From: Amycolatopsis alba DSM 44262
GTDB lineage: Bacteria; Actinomycetota; Actinomycetes; Mycobacteriales; Pseudonocardiaceae
Assembly (NCBI RefSeq): GCF_000384215.1
Contig: NZ_KB913032.1
Coordinates: forward strand, 7,773,605 to 7,837,604
DNA length: 64,000 nt
Reading direction: 5' to 3'
Each line of letters opens with the position of its first letter. The stretch's first letter is position 1. Shown piece after piece: positions 1-7,577 of the stretch. The notes beneath the pieces are model-generated. The model was not told where the DNA came from, did no database searches, and was given only the letters and a program-made list of their open reading frames with translations. Made by a program: the position numbers and the translations under genes.

Positions 1-141
1 TCCTGACATTCCGCAACCGCAGGCCGTTCCCGAACGGCCCCGCAGGTTCACCCCAGCGCGGCTATCAGCCGTCCAGCGGGGTGTGCAAGGAACAACTGAG
101 TGCGGCGAAAGCCGTGTGAGCAAAAGGAAGGGAGGGCAGAC

Positions 142-282
142 ATGGAAACCGTGAACGACCAACCAGAGAGCGGTCAGACGACTGACGCGCCGGTGTTGCT
201 GGTCAGCCTCGGCGAGGCGTCGGCGGTGACCTTGGGGCAGGGCAAAGGCAGCTCGGAGGACAAGCGACGGGCCTACAACTAG
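142..282 (+). CDS. lasso peptide precursor, albusnodin-like
   Basis: A 46-residue peptide whose last part reads as a lasso core. The leader keeps the actinobacterial pattern APVLLVSLGEASAVTLG, with Thr at the penultimate leader position. Cleavage after TL gives the core GQGKGSSEDKRRAYN (15 residues). Gly1 can close a macrolactam on Glu8 (or Asp9). From memory, the stretch SEDKRRAYN is shared with albusnodin, an acetylated lasso peptide. Here there are two lysines (positions 4 and 10) and no C-terminal Cys. The ATG at 142 follows a GGAAGGGAGGG-type ribosome site, so the upstream in-frame GTG at 100 is not preferred. It lies first in a four-gene operon with cyclase, maturase and acetyltransferase. 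The product and class are well supported; the exact ring residue is inference. Confidence 0.9.
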   Translation: METVNDQPESGQTTDAPVLLVSLGEASAVTLGQGKGSSEDKRRAYN

Positions 283-288
283 GCCACC

Positions 289-329
289 GATCCGGTGCCC
301 AGCCCGCCCTGGGGGCTGAGCACCGGATC
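289..329 (+). terminator. hairpin between lasso precursor and cyclase
   Basis: Ten perfect base pairs (GATCCGGTGC with GCACCGGATC) extend inward, after one mismatch, by six more pairs around a short loop. It starts 6 bases after the precursor stop and ends 27 bases before the cyclase start. There is no T-run, so it is more likely an attenuator or RNA-stabilising stem that sets a high precursor-to-enzyme ratio than a full terminator. This role is inference. Confidence 0.6.
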
Positions 330-356
330 ACCACCACGGTCAAGGAAAGGGAAGTC

Positions 357-2177
357 ATGCGCTGGTTCGGAGGGTTCGCCACACCTGCGTCGCCGCCGCG
401 CAGCCCGATCGGTAGCGCGCGACTGTGGCCCACGATGCCTGGGTGCTGGACGGTCGGGACGTGGTCGGGGAACGAGGTGCGCACCACCTGGGCCGGTACC
501 CGGTTCGTCGCAGTCGTGGGAACCTCCGGCATCACGGCCGCCGAACTGGCCCGGCTAGGCACCGACGGGGTTCCCGATGACGTGGCCTGGTGCTGGTCGG
601 GCAGCTACACGACCGTCGAGGTCACCCGCGCGGCCACCCGGATCTGGACCGACCTCGGCGGCACCTGGCCGATCTACACCACCTCTGCCGACGGCGGCGT
701 CTACTGGGCCTCCAGCTCCCGAGCACTCGCCGGGCTCACCGGCGCCGGACCGGATCTGGACCGGCTCGCCGGATGGCTGCTCGCCCCGTCAGTGCCGGTG
801 CTGCTGGCCGAACGATCCGCGTTCGAGGACGTCACTCTCGTCCCGCCGGGACACCGGTTGACCATCGACGGCGACAACAGCCGAGTCAATCGTGTGTGGT
901 GGCCCCGACCCCGGCCAGGCTCGCCGCCCCGGCGGTTGCGTGCCGAGCTGGCGGCAGCCGTGGCCGAACGTCTGGCCACCGCAGCTATGTTGACCAGCGA
1001 TCTGTCCGGCGGGTTCGACTCCACCGCTCTGGCGCTACTAGCGGCTGAGCAGGCCGGACCCGGCAGGATCGTGACCGGGGTGACCGTGCACCCGGCCGGA
1101 TGTCTCTCGGGCGGGGACCTGGACTACGCGCGGCTGGCCGCGCAGCGGCCCGGCCTCGCGCACCGCCTGATGTCCCTGACCCGTAAGCACGCCCCGTACA
1201 CCGCGCTGGACGAGGTCCCGGTGACCGACGAGCCCGCACCGTCCACGATCGCGCACGCCCGCTTCGCCGGACAGCTCCACTGGATCCACGACACCCTCGG
1301 CACCGACTGCCACCTCACCGGAGACGGCGGCGACAGCCTGCTGTGCACGCCGCCGATCATGCTCGCCGACCTCATCGCCACAAGCCACCACAAGCGCGCC
1401 ATCACCGAAACCATGCGATGGGCGCGGTTGCGGCGGCTGCCCACCTGGCCGTTGCTGACCGCGACGATCCGGACTGCCCGCACCAGCCGCGTCGACGCCC
1501 TGACAACCCTGGCGAACGACCTGCAGACCGGAACGCCGACGACGAAGCCGGATGGGCACATCGGCTGGTACACCACGGAACCCGTGCCCCCGTGGGCGAC
1601 CCAATCGGCGCGCGGTCGCGCCGCTGCCCTCGCCCACGGCGCAGCCGCGCGGCTCGCCGACCTGGCGGGAGGCACGTTCGCCGTCACCGTCGCGGCCGAG
1701 AACATGGCCGAGGTCGGCCGGTCCGCCCGCGCTGACATCCAGCTCGCCGAACAAGCCGGCGTGCTGCTGGCGAACCCGTTCACCGACTCCCGCGTCATCG
1801 ACACCTACCTGTCGGTGCCGCTGGACGCCCGGCCTGGCCCGGCCGACTACAAACCCGTGCTGGCGGCCGCGCTCGCCGACCTGTTCCCCGCGAAGCTGGC
1901 CGCGCGCACCACGAAAGGCGACTTCAATCCCGACCACTACGGCGGCATGCGCGCCAACCTGCCCGCGCTGCACGCCCTCGCCGACGGACGGCTCGCCGCG
2001 CTCGGGCTCATCGACCCGGCCGCGCTGCGCCGCACGCTGACCATGACCGCCGCCGGGCTGCCGGTCGCGTTCTCCACTGTCGAACCCGCGATCGCCGCCG
2101 AGGTCTGGCTACGCGCGCTCGCCAACGCACCCCGCGTGGCGTGGACGGCCACCGGCACCCGAGCGGGCGTCGCATGA
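357..2177 (+). CDS. lasso peptide cyclase (asparagine synthetase-like, C protein)
   Basis: A 606-residue asparagine-synthetase homologue. The N-terminal third has the glutaminase-like fold seen in lasso cyclases but no catalytic Cys after Met1. The C-terminal part has the ATP-pyrophosphatase motif SGGFDS at residues 217-222. Family members adenylate the acidic ring residue of the core and join it to the new N-terminus. Length fits lasso C proteins (about 600). The start follows AAGGAAAGGGAAGTC. The stop overlaps the next start as ATGA, so cyclase and maturase are translationally coupled. Family assignment is firm because precursor, maturase and acetyltransferase surround it. Confidence 0.93.
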   Translation: MRWFGGFATPASPPRSPIGSARLWPTMPGCWTVGTWSGNEVRTTWAGTRFVAVVGTSGITAAELARLGTDGVPDDVAWCWSGSYTTVEVTRAATRIWTDLGGTWPIYTTSADGGVYWASSSRALAGLTGAGPDLDRLAGWLLAPSVPVLLAERSAFEDVTLVPPGHRLTIDGDNSRVNRVWWPRPRPGSPPRRLRAELAAAVAERLATAAMLTSDLSGGFDSTALALLAAEQAGPGRIVTGVTVHPAGCLSGGDLDYARLAAQRPGLAHRLMSLTRKHAPYTALDEVPVTDEPAPSTIAHARFAGQLHWIHDTLGTDCHLTGDGGDSLLCTPPIMLADLIATSHHKRAITETMRWARLRRLPTWPLLTATIRTARTSRVDALTTLANDLQTGTPTTKPDGHIGWYTTEPVPPWATQSARGRAAALAHGAAARLADLAGGTFAVTVAAENMAEVGRSARADIQLAEQAGVLLANPFTDSRVIDTYLSVPLDARPGPADYKPVLAAALADLFPAKLAARTTKGDFNPDHYGGMRANLPALHALADGRLAALGLIDPAALRRTLTMTAAGLPVAFSTVEPAIAAEVWLRALANAPRVAWTATGTRAGVA

Positions 2178-2929
2178 ACCACCAATACCTCACCGCGGCG
2201 GCGCATGTCCGGGCCGTCGACGTCGGACCCACCACGGTGATCGTGAACTACCGCGGCGGCCAGGCCGAAACCCTGATCGGCCCCGCAGCCCGGTGGTGGG
2301 CCGAACTCGCCACCACCGGCGACACGGAGAAAACGGCCGCGCTGGACCCGGCATCGGCACAGACCCTGCGCGGGCAGCTCCTCGCCGCCGGGCTGCTCGC
2401 CCCAACGGCACGACCCCAGCCGTGGCCCGCACCGACAGCCGGACCGGCATGGAAACCAAGCTGGGGCACCCACGAACTCGCCGCCGGACGACCCGAGCCC
2501 GTCTCCGTCCCGCTCACCACGACGGTGATCGCCGGTATGGCACTGGCCATCGTGCTCGCCACGCTGGCCGCCGGTCCTCGCCGTCGGCGCCTGGCTCGGC
2601 TGACCCGGCTGCTGAACCGGGCTACCCGCCGAGCCAGGCACCCGGCCACCATCGAGCACGCGCGCCGCGCCGCTCACGCCGTTCGGCGAGCCGGGCTGCT
2701 CGCGCCGGGCCGGGTCGCCTGCCTGGAGGAATCGGCGGCCGTGCTGGTGCTGCTGGCCGCGTCGCGCCAACGGGTGACGTGGTGCCACGGCGCGGCGGCC
2801 GATCCCGTGCGGCTGCACGCGTGGGTGGAGACTGACGACCGACAGCCGGTAGCCGAACCACCGTCCACGGCGCGGTTCGCGGTGCTCCGCACCATCCCGG
2901 CCCGTGACGATGGAGGCGAGAGCGATTAG
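2174..2929 (+). CDS. lasso maturase: RRE domain fused to transglutaminase-like leader peptidase (B protein)
   Basis: A 251-residue protein joining two functions that many actinobacteria encode separately. Residues 1-85 look like a PqqD-type RiPP recognition element that binds the leader. Residues about 150-245 look like the lasso B2 cysteine peptidase: Cys183 in the RVACLEE context and His215 in LHAWVE are the visible catalytic residues. A hydrophobic stretch (about 114-134) lies between them, followed by RRRR, and may bring the enzyme to the membrane. It starts inside the cyclase stop (ATGA), and the acetyltransferase start lies inside its own 3' end. The fold assignment rests on motif and context, not on a search. 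Confidence 0.85.
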   Translation: MNHQYLTAAAHVRAVDVGPTTVIVNYRGGQAETLIGPAARWWAELATTGDTEKTAALDPASAQTLRGQLLAAGLLAPTARPQPWPAPTAGPAWKPSWGTHELAAGRPEPVSVPLTTTVIAGMALAIVLATLAAGPRRRRLARLTRLLNRATRRARHPATIEHARRAAHAVRRAGLLAPGRVACLEESAAVLVLLAASRQRVTWCHGAAADPVRLHAWVETDDRQPVAEPPSTARFAVLRTIPARDDGGESD

Positions 2930-3515
2930 CGAGCAGACCGAACCGATCGTGTGGATCCGCGGTGAGAAGGCCGGGCTCGGCCCGTTCACCGAAGACCTCG
3001 TCGACCAGTACTGGCAGTGGGAACAGGACCCCAGCACGCTCGTCGGCTACGGCCGACAGACCCCCGACTCACTCAACAACCGGCGCGAAGGCTTCCAGCA
3101 CCAAGCCCGCGGCACCGACGACCAGCTCCGCTTCACCGTCTACGACATCACCACCACCCCGGCGACCCCGGTCGGCACCACCGCCGTGCTGATCGACCAC
3201 CACGTCCGGACCGGCGAGTTCATCATCCAGCTCGGCCCCGACCACCGCGGCAAGGGCCTGGGCACCGACGCCACCCGGCTCACCCTGGACTACGCCTTCC
3301 ACGTCACCGCGCTGCGCTGCGTCTACCTCACGGTGCTCTCCCCGAACAAGAGCGCTATCGCCGCCTACGAACGCGCCGGATTCCGAATCATCGGCGAGAA
3401 GCGCAACTCCGGCTACTGGCTCGGCCAGCCCACCAACGAGACCTTGATGGACGCGGTACCCGAGGATTTCACCGGACCGTCCGTGGTACGGCAGCTCATC
3501 GAACCGGGTCAGTAG
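2904..3515 (+). CDS. GNAT acetyltransferase of the lasso cluster
   Basis: A 203-residue GNAT protein. The acetyl-CoA loop is clear at residues 111-121 (GPDHRGKGLGT), followed by the usual AYERAGF strand-helix near the C-terminus. It overlaps the maturase gene by 26 bases, so it belongs to the same operon. In albusnodin-type clusters an acetyltransferase at this position acetylates a core lysine; here Lys10 (in the conserved SEDKRR context) is the natural candidate and Lys4 an alternative. GTG at 2904 and ATG at 2910 are both possible starts. Acetylation of this peptide is inference from cluster type. Confidence 0.88.
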   Translation: MTMEARAISEQTEPIVWIRGEKAGLGPFTEDLVDQYWQWEQDPSTLVGYGRQTPDSLNNRREGFQHQARGTDDQLRFTVYDITTTPATPVGTTAVLIDHHVRTGEFIIQLGPDHRGKGLGTDATRLTLDYAFHVTALRCVYLTVLSPNKSAIAAYERAGFRIIGEKRNSGYWLGQPTNETLMDAVPEDFTGPSVVRQLIEPGQ

Positions 3516-3875
3516 CCCGCAGCCCATCGCCTTGGTGTGACGAGGAGGCGGCAGTTACAGCCCAGGAAGAGGTCTGCTTGGGTTAGGTAGCTCGTCCCCG
3601 GTCTCTGCAGGACATCCTCGATCAGACCGGCCCCGTTCTCACGATCGTCCGGGAAGCCCATGCGGGAGTGCCCGTCGTCATCCGACGGCGAGCACCCTCG
3701 CGTGCGTGCTGGTCAGCGGTCCTGCACGTCGAGGTAGTGGGCGTGGGTGTAACGGACCACGGTATCTGTCACCGCTGAGACGGCCTGACCAGCACTAACG
3801 GATACCGCCGATCACCTGGCGTGACCTGCGACTGCCCCTGGCGATGCCGGCGGCCCCTGGCCGCGATGGCCGGTG
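3516..3875. other. gene-free stretch after the lasso operon
   Basis: 360 bases without a convincing gene. A stop-free plus-strand frame at about 3586-3777 looks protein-like but has no usable start codon or ribosome site, so it may be a remnant. No terminator with a T-run was seen. Confidence 0.5.
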
Positions 3876-4319
3876 TCAGCCGGGCTGCTCGGTGGTTATG
3901 GAGTAGGCGCGCAGCGCCTCGTCCAGGTCGGGCGTGGTGAACGGCAAGTCGTCCTCGCGACTCGGGATCACCATCGGCTGGGCGAGTCCGAGGTGGAGCC
4001 ACTCAGCGACGGCGGCCGGCTTCGGAACAGCCGACATTCCGAAGTAGATCGCCGCGCGCGGCGAGACATCGCCGTGATACTTCACCTGCCAGACCCAGCC
4101 CTCGGCCGGGCTCCACCGCAGTGTGATCCACTCGGCGGCGCCCCAGTTTGTGGCGCTTTCATCGTCGTCGGTTTCGAGTGGCGAGACCTTCATCGTGGCG
4201 CGCCGGTCCGGAGCCACGTCGAAATGGACGTCGGACACCCGCACGTCGCGTTCCGCCAGCTCCTCGATCACCGCGCGTACGTAGTCCTCGTGGTCGGCCA
4301 CGATGTGTGGCTGATTCAC
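3876..4319 (-). CDS. conserved hypothetical protein, DUF6292-like
   Basis: A 147-residue soluble, acidic protein with no signal peptide or membrane segment. The GTG at 4319 is chosen because GAAAGGGG lies about 6 bases upstream; a longer frame exists but its extra N-terminus is Arg/Ser-rich and looks untranslated. The middle holds a mixed strand pattern with several Trp residues (WGAAEWITLRW, then GWVWQVKYHG), and the C-terminus is helical. The overall look recalls actinobacterial DUF6292 proteins, which often sit near mobile or RiPP genes, but the family is not certain. It is convergent with the lasso operon and on the same strand as the small Cys-rich gene upstream. Confidence 0.72.
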   Translation of the reverse strand: MNQPHIVADHEDYVRAVIEELAERDVRVSDVHFDVAPDRRATMKVSPLETDDDESATNWGAAEWITLRWSPAEGWVWQVKYHGDVSPRAAIYFGMSAVPKPAAVAEWLHLGLAQPMVIPSREDDLPFTTPDLDEALRAYSITTEQPG

Positions 4320-4506
4320 TGCTTTCCCCTTTCTCGTCGTACTTGCTGCGCTCATCGTGTTCCGCGCCGGTTCAAGCCTGTCGACTCGGGGCTGGATCGA
4401 ACTCCGGCGCCGACGCAGCCCGCCTGCGGGCGCCCCGGTCGCGCGGACAGCGAGCCCGTCCGATTGTCCGTTGTGGACGCTGGTCCAGTTGGCAGGCGAA
4501 GCCGTG

Positions 4507-4707
4507 TTACACGCGGGCCAGATTCGGGTGGATGTCAGGGCCCGCGAGTACGCCGACAACGCGGTGGGAGACGAGCATTGGGACTCCGACAACTGGCCCG
4601 CACCGAGGACAGGTGTCCTGTTCCCGGCACGAATGCTCACTCGCGGGATCCTCGCATTCCATCCACGAGCACTCGTCATGTGAACAATGCGGTCCATACA
4701 GCGTCAT
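4507..4707 (-). CDS. small Cys/His-rich protein
   Basis: A 66-residue protein with five Cys and several His in its first 36 residues, including CPRC and CSHDEC. This spacing could bind one zinc ion. The C-terminal half is hydrophobic without being a clear membrane segment. A GGGGCCCGG tract precedes the ATG. It lies 187 bases upstream of the gene ending at 3876 on the same strand. The opposite-strand frame is Arg/Pro-rich and looks like a shadow. I do not recognise a family. Confidence 0.5.
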   Translation of the reverse strand: MTLYGPHCSHDECSWMECEDPASEHSCREQDTCPRCGPVVGVPMLVSHRVVGVLAGPDIHPNLARV

Positions 4708-5133
4708 CGTCCGGGCCCCTTATCGCTCACGACCTTCACTATGGCCCACGGTAGTGGTGGTGCGAACGGCTCGACCCGCACTCAGCCCACGGCAGACCCA
4801 CACGCCAGCGAGGCGGGCACGTAGGGCGCTCGCGGGTCGTGGCTGCCGGTGGAGGCCACGTTGATCGCGGGCACGTGCACTCGCAGGCTGAGGACAGCCT
4901 GCGAGAACTCCGCCAGTGCCGGCCTCGTGCTGACCGCGCACTGGGGCCGGTCAGGCGTCGACGGTGAAGCCGGGGCGGTGGCTGTGCTGCTGTTCCAGGT
5001 CCGCGACACGGTCGGCGCTCCCGCGATCCCTTCGCCCGCGCTGCCCTTCATCGGGCCACACTGGCGGGATGACTACCGACGCCGGCGACCGTGCCATCAG
5101 TGTGTATTTCCGCACCCTGGCAAGGGACGCGTT

Positions 5134-5628
5134 GTGGTTCAGATCAGCTGCGGGGACGGCGACGGCCTGATCCTGTCGACTGCCGGCGGCGAGGTCACGC
5201 TGAGCCGGGGAGCCAAGCGGCCCAGCCACGATGATCCGGACCCCGATGGGGGCAAGTACATGCGGGCCTTGCTGGACGGCCGGTCTGATGTGCGGTGGTC
5301 CGTCAAGCATGGCTACATCCCCCACCTCGCTTCCGGGTCCGGGATATGGGTCGACGTCGTCGTCGCAGCGGGCGGCGCGGGCACGGTCCTGGCCGCCACT
5401 CTGGGAAAGCTGTTTACCCGGCATCAGGACAAGACTGTGGAGTTCGACGTCCACGGCAAGCTGAAGATCGTGCGCGGCTACTCGGCCAAGGACGTGGACC
5501 GGATCGTGAGGGCGCTCAAGCTCGGCGAGCGCAACCTGATCAGGCGCGACCTGCGGAAGGAGCTGAAGGAACTGCTCATCGAGGACACCAAGCCCGGCGA
5601 CCGCGCGTCGGAACCGGACGGCGACTAA
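5134..5628 (+). CDS. hypothetical protein, possible effector-associated (EACC1-like) domain
   Basis: The start is uncertain. The GTG at 5134 has AAGGGA at good spacing and gives 164 residues; the frame stays open up to 4849 but that part is atypical. The centre has an alanine/glycine/valine segment (DVVVAAGGAGTVLAATLGKL), then a strand pair (KTVEFDVHGKLKIVRGYSA) and a helix ending in Lys/Arg/Glu-rich coil. This order recalls effector-associated constant component 1 domains, which accompany proteases, STANDs and other defence-type effectors. No effector is fused here. The assignment is tentative. Confidence 0.5.
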   Translation: MVQISCGDGDGLILSTAGGEVTLSRGAKRPSHDDPDPDGGKYMRALLDGRSDVRWSVKHGYIPHLASGSGIWVDVVVAAGGAGTVLAATLGKLFTRHQDKTVEFDVHGKLKIVRGYSAKDVDRIVRALKLGERNLIRRDLRKELKELLIEDTKPGDRASEPDGD

Positions 5629-5932
5629 CTCTGCGGCGATCAGAGGCGGCAAATCAGATCGGCGCGGTGGACGCCGTGGCCCGGCACGCCCTGAGCACTA
5701 TGTCGCGGCACTCTCCCGCGCGCTCCGTAGCAGCGATAACGACCGGGCCCGCCATGCTCGCCGATGTGGTGGCCCTCCTGCTGTGAAAGCGGATCGCGCC
5801 GGATACTCGGCTGCGGGAACACCACTGTGAGCTGATCGGGTGGGATCCTCTCGGAGATGCGTGCGTTCTGAAGATGCCGGGTCACCGACGGCTACCGTTG
5901 AGAAACGGACCGGCGGAAGGGGAGGTCTCGAC

Positions 5933-6049
5933 GTGGCGAAGCACGAGGAGAAGGCCAACCAGGACTCGAAGGATCCAGACGAGAAGAAAGGCACCCAGGG
6001 CGGCGGTGGCGACGACGATCCTCAAGGACGGCACCGCAGTGGGAAGTGA
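5933..6049 (+). CDS. candidate RiPP precursor for the adjacent isoaspartyl-methyltransferase homologue
   Basis: A 38-residue, very hydrophilic peptide starting at GTG 5933 behind an excellent GGAAGGGGAGG site (7-base gap). It begins VAKHEEKANQDSKD and ends GGGGDDDPQGRHRSGK, so it has a charged leader-like part, a run of four Gly, three Asp, and a basic tail. Its last 11 bases overlap the methyltransferase gene, a layout seen when a PIMT-type enzyme acts on a dedicated peptide. PIMT homologues in imiditide and lihuanodin systems methylate a specific Asp, leading to aspartimide. Asp in the DDD or a downstream Asp-Pro/Gly context would be the likely target. Precursor status is inference from size, position and composition. 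Confidence 0.65.
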   Translation: MAKHEEKANQDSKDPDEKKGTQGGGGDDDPQGRHRSGK

Positions 6050-7172
6050 CGCGGCGTTCGAGCGGGTGGACCGGGCCGCGTTCATCCCCGCCCGGATCTG
6101 GGCCGACGACGAGAACGGCCGCCCGCAGCCGATCAACCGCGCGACCGAGCCCGCGCGGTGGTGGGCCGCGGTGGAGCAGGACGCCCCGATCGTCACCCAG
6201 CTCGACGACGGCGCCACCGTATGGCCCGCGACGAGCATGAACGCCACCAGTTCGGCGTCCGAACCGTCGCTGGTGCGGGGCATGCTCGACCGGCTCGACG
6301 TCCGGCCGGGGCATCGCGTGCTGGAGATCGGCACCGGAACCGGCTACAACACCGCGTTGCTGTGCGCGCTGGCCGACGAGGAGAACGTGACCAGCATCGA
6401 AGTCGACCCGGTGCTGGCCGACGGTGCGCGAGCGAGCCTGCACGCCGCCGGCTACAGGCCCACGGTCATCACCGGAGACGGCGCGGCCGGGCACCAGGAG
6501 CGGGCACCGTTCGACAGGATCATCGCCACCTGCGCGGTCACCGCCGGGCACATCCCCCACGCCTGGGTCGCCCAGGCCGCCGAGCACGGCACGATCCTGT
6601 CCCCGTGGGGCACCGCGTTCCACAACGGCGTCCAGGTCCACCTCACCGCCGACGGCCGAGGCCGGGCGCAGGGCCGGGTGGTCGATTCCGCCTCGTTCAT
6701 GCGGCTGCGGGCCCAGCGCAGCCCGTTCGGCCACGCCAGCCGCCTGTCCGATCTGATCGACTCCGCCGACGTGGCCACCGAAACCACCAGTCTCAGCCCC
6801 GACTCGGTCCGCGTCGGCCCGGCGGCGTTCGCCGTCGGTGTGCAGCTCGCCGACGTGCAGCAATCCATGGCCCACGACATCGACGGCGAAGGCACCGACG
6901 AGCTGCTGCTCTATCACGTGCCCAGCGATTCGGTGGCCACCGTCCACGTCACCACCGACGCCGCCGCGACGGGGAAATACCGGATACGGCAGCTCGGCCC
7001 ACGGCAACTGTGGACCGAGGCCGAAACCGCGCATGCCTGGTGGCGCAACCACGGCGAGCCGGAACACACGCGCTTCGGGCTGACGATTTCCACTACAGGC
7101 CAGGAAATCTGGCTGGACGAGCCCGGCAACGTGGTGCGCACATGGCCAGCGGACGCTCCCACCGCGGCCTAG
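6039..7172 (+). CDS. PIMT-like O-methyltransferase with C-terminal extension (RiPP aspartate methylation)
   Basis: A 377-residue protein from GTG 6039; AAGGACG lies upstream and the start sits inside the precursor gene. Residues about 40-230 match the protein-L-isoaspartate O-methyltransferase fold: the SAM-binding motif VLEIGTGTGYNTALL is at about 94-108, followed by a conserved TSIEVDP acidic loop and an IIATCAV strand. Stand-alone repair PIMTs are about 200-220 residues, so about 150 extra C-terminal residues point to the RiPP-associated subgroup. There is no ATP-grasp or lasso cyclase next to it; the lasso operon ends 2.4 kb upstream and is not coupled. A role in making aspartimide or a methyl ester on the small peptide upstream is inference. 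Confidence 0.82.
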   Translation: MGSDAAFERVDRAAFIPARIWADDENGRPQPINRATEPARWWAAVEQDAPIVTQLDDGATVWPATSMNATSSASEPSLVRGMLDRLDVRPGHRVLEIGTGTGYNTALLCALADEENVTSIEVDPVLADGARASLHAAGYRPTVITGDGAAGHQERAPFDRIIATCAVTAGHIPHAWVAQAAEHGTILSPWGTAFHNGVQVHLTADGRGRAQGRVVDSASFMRLRAQRSPFGHASRLSDLIDSADVATETTSLSPDSVRVGPAAFAVGVQLADVQQSMAHDIDGEGTDELLLYHVPSDSVATVHVTTDAAATGKYRIRQLGPRQLWTEAETAHAWWRNHGEPEHTRFGLTISTTGQEIWLDEPGNVVRTWPADAPTAA

Positions 7173-7203
7173 CACCGGAGCCGGTCACCACGAGAGGTCG
7201 TGG

Positions 7204-7317
7204 TCAGTCCTGACCGTGGCGGGCCGCCTCGGTGACGGACGTCGCGCGCCCCAGCACGGCGCGCTCGTCGTCGGCCAGGCCCTCCAAGGTGCCCGGCGGC
7301 AGGTTGCCGAGGCCCAT
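7204..7317 (-). CDS. possible small ORF or 3' gene fragment
   Basis: A 37-codon frame starting ATG GGC CTC, with natural amino-acid use (it contains LEGLADDERAVLG) but only a weak GGGCCCCAGG upstream. It could be a tiny gene or the surviving end of a longer regulator. I do not recognise it. The rest of 7173-7577 holds nothing convincing. Confidence 0.3.
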   Translation of the reverse strand: MGLGNLPPGTLEGLADDERAVLGRATSVTEAARHGQD

Positions 7318-7577
7318 CCTGGGGCCCGCCCCGCAACTGTTCCCGCAGAAGACGCCTTGTGTTTCTCAACCGGGATCCATCCTCTGCCCCGGCGAGCAAT
7401 CGGCATGGAGACGTCAGTGTGGATCCTGGAGTGCTGAACCTGCTGACCTCCGCTCACGCACCTCCCACCCGACAATCGTGTACCGATAGCCAGGCACCCG
7501 GCCGTTGATGAGGCGCAGGTCCCGAGACCCGGCGCGCGCCTCCACCAGAACGGACTCGATGTGGGCAAGATGGTCGA

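Noticed and set aside
3586..3777. Stop-free, protein-like plus frame after the lasso operon
   Set aside because: No start codon with a ribosome site and no recognised family; at best a remnant.
4357..4683. Plus-strand 108-codon frame opposite the small Cys-rich gene
   Set aside because: Arg/Ser-rich, no ribosome site; the minus strand gives the more natural protein.
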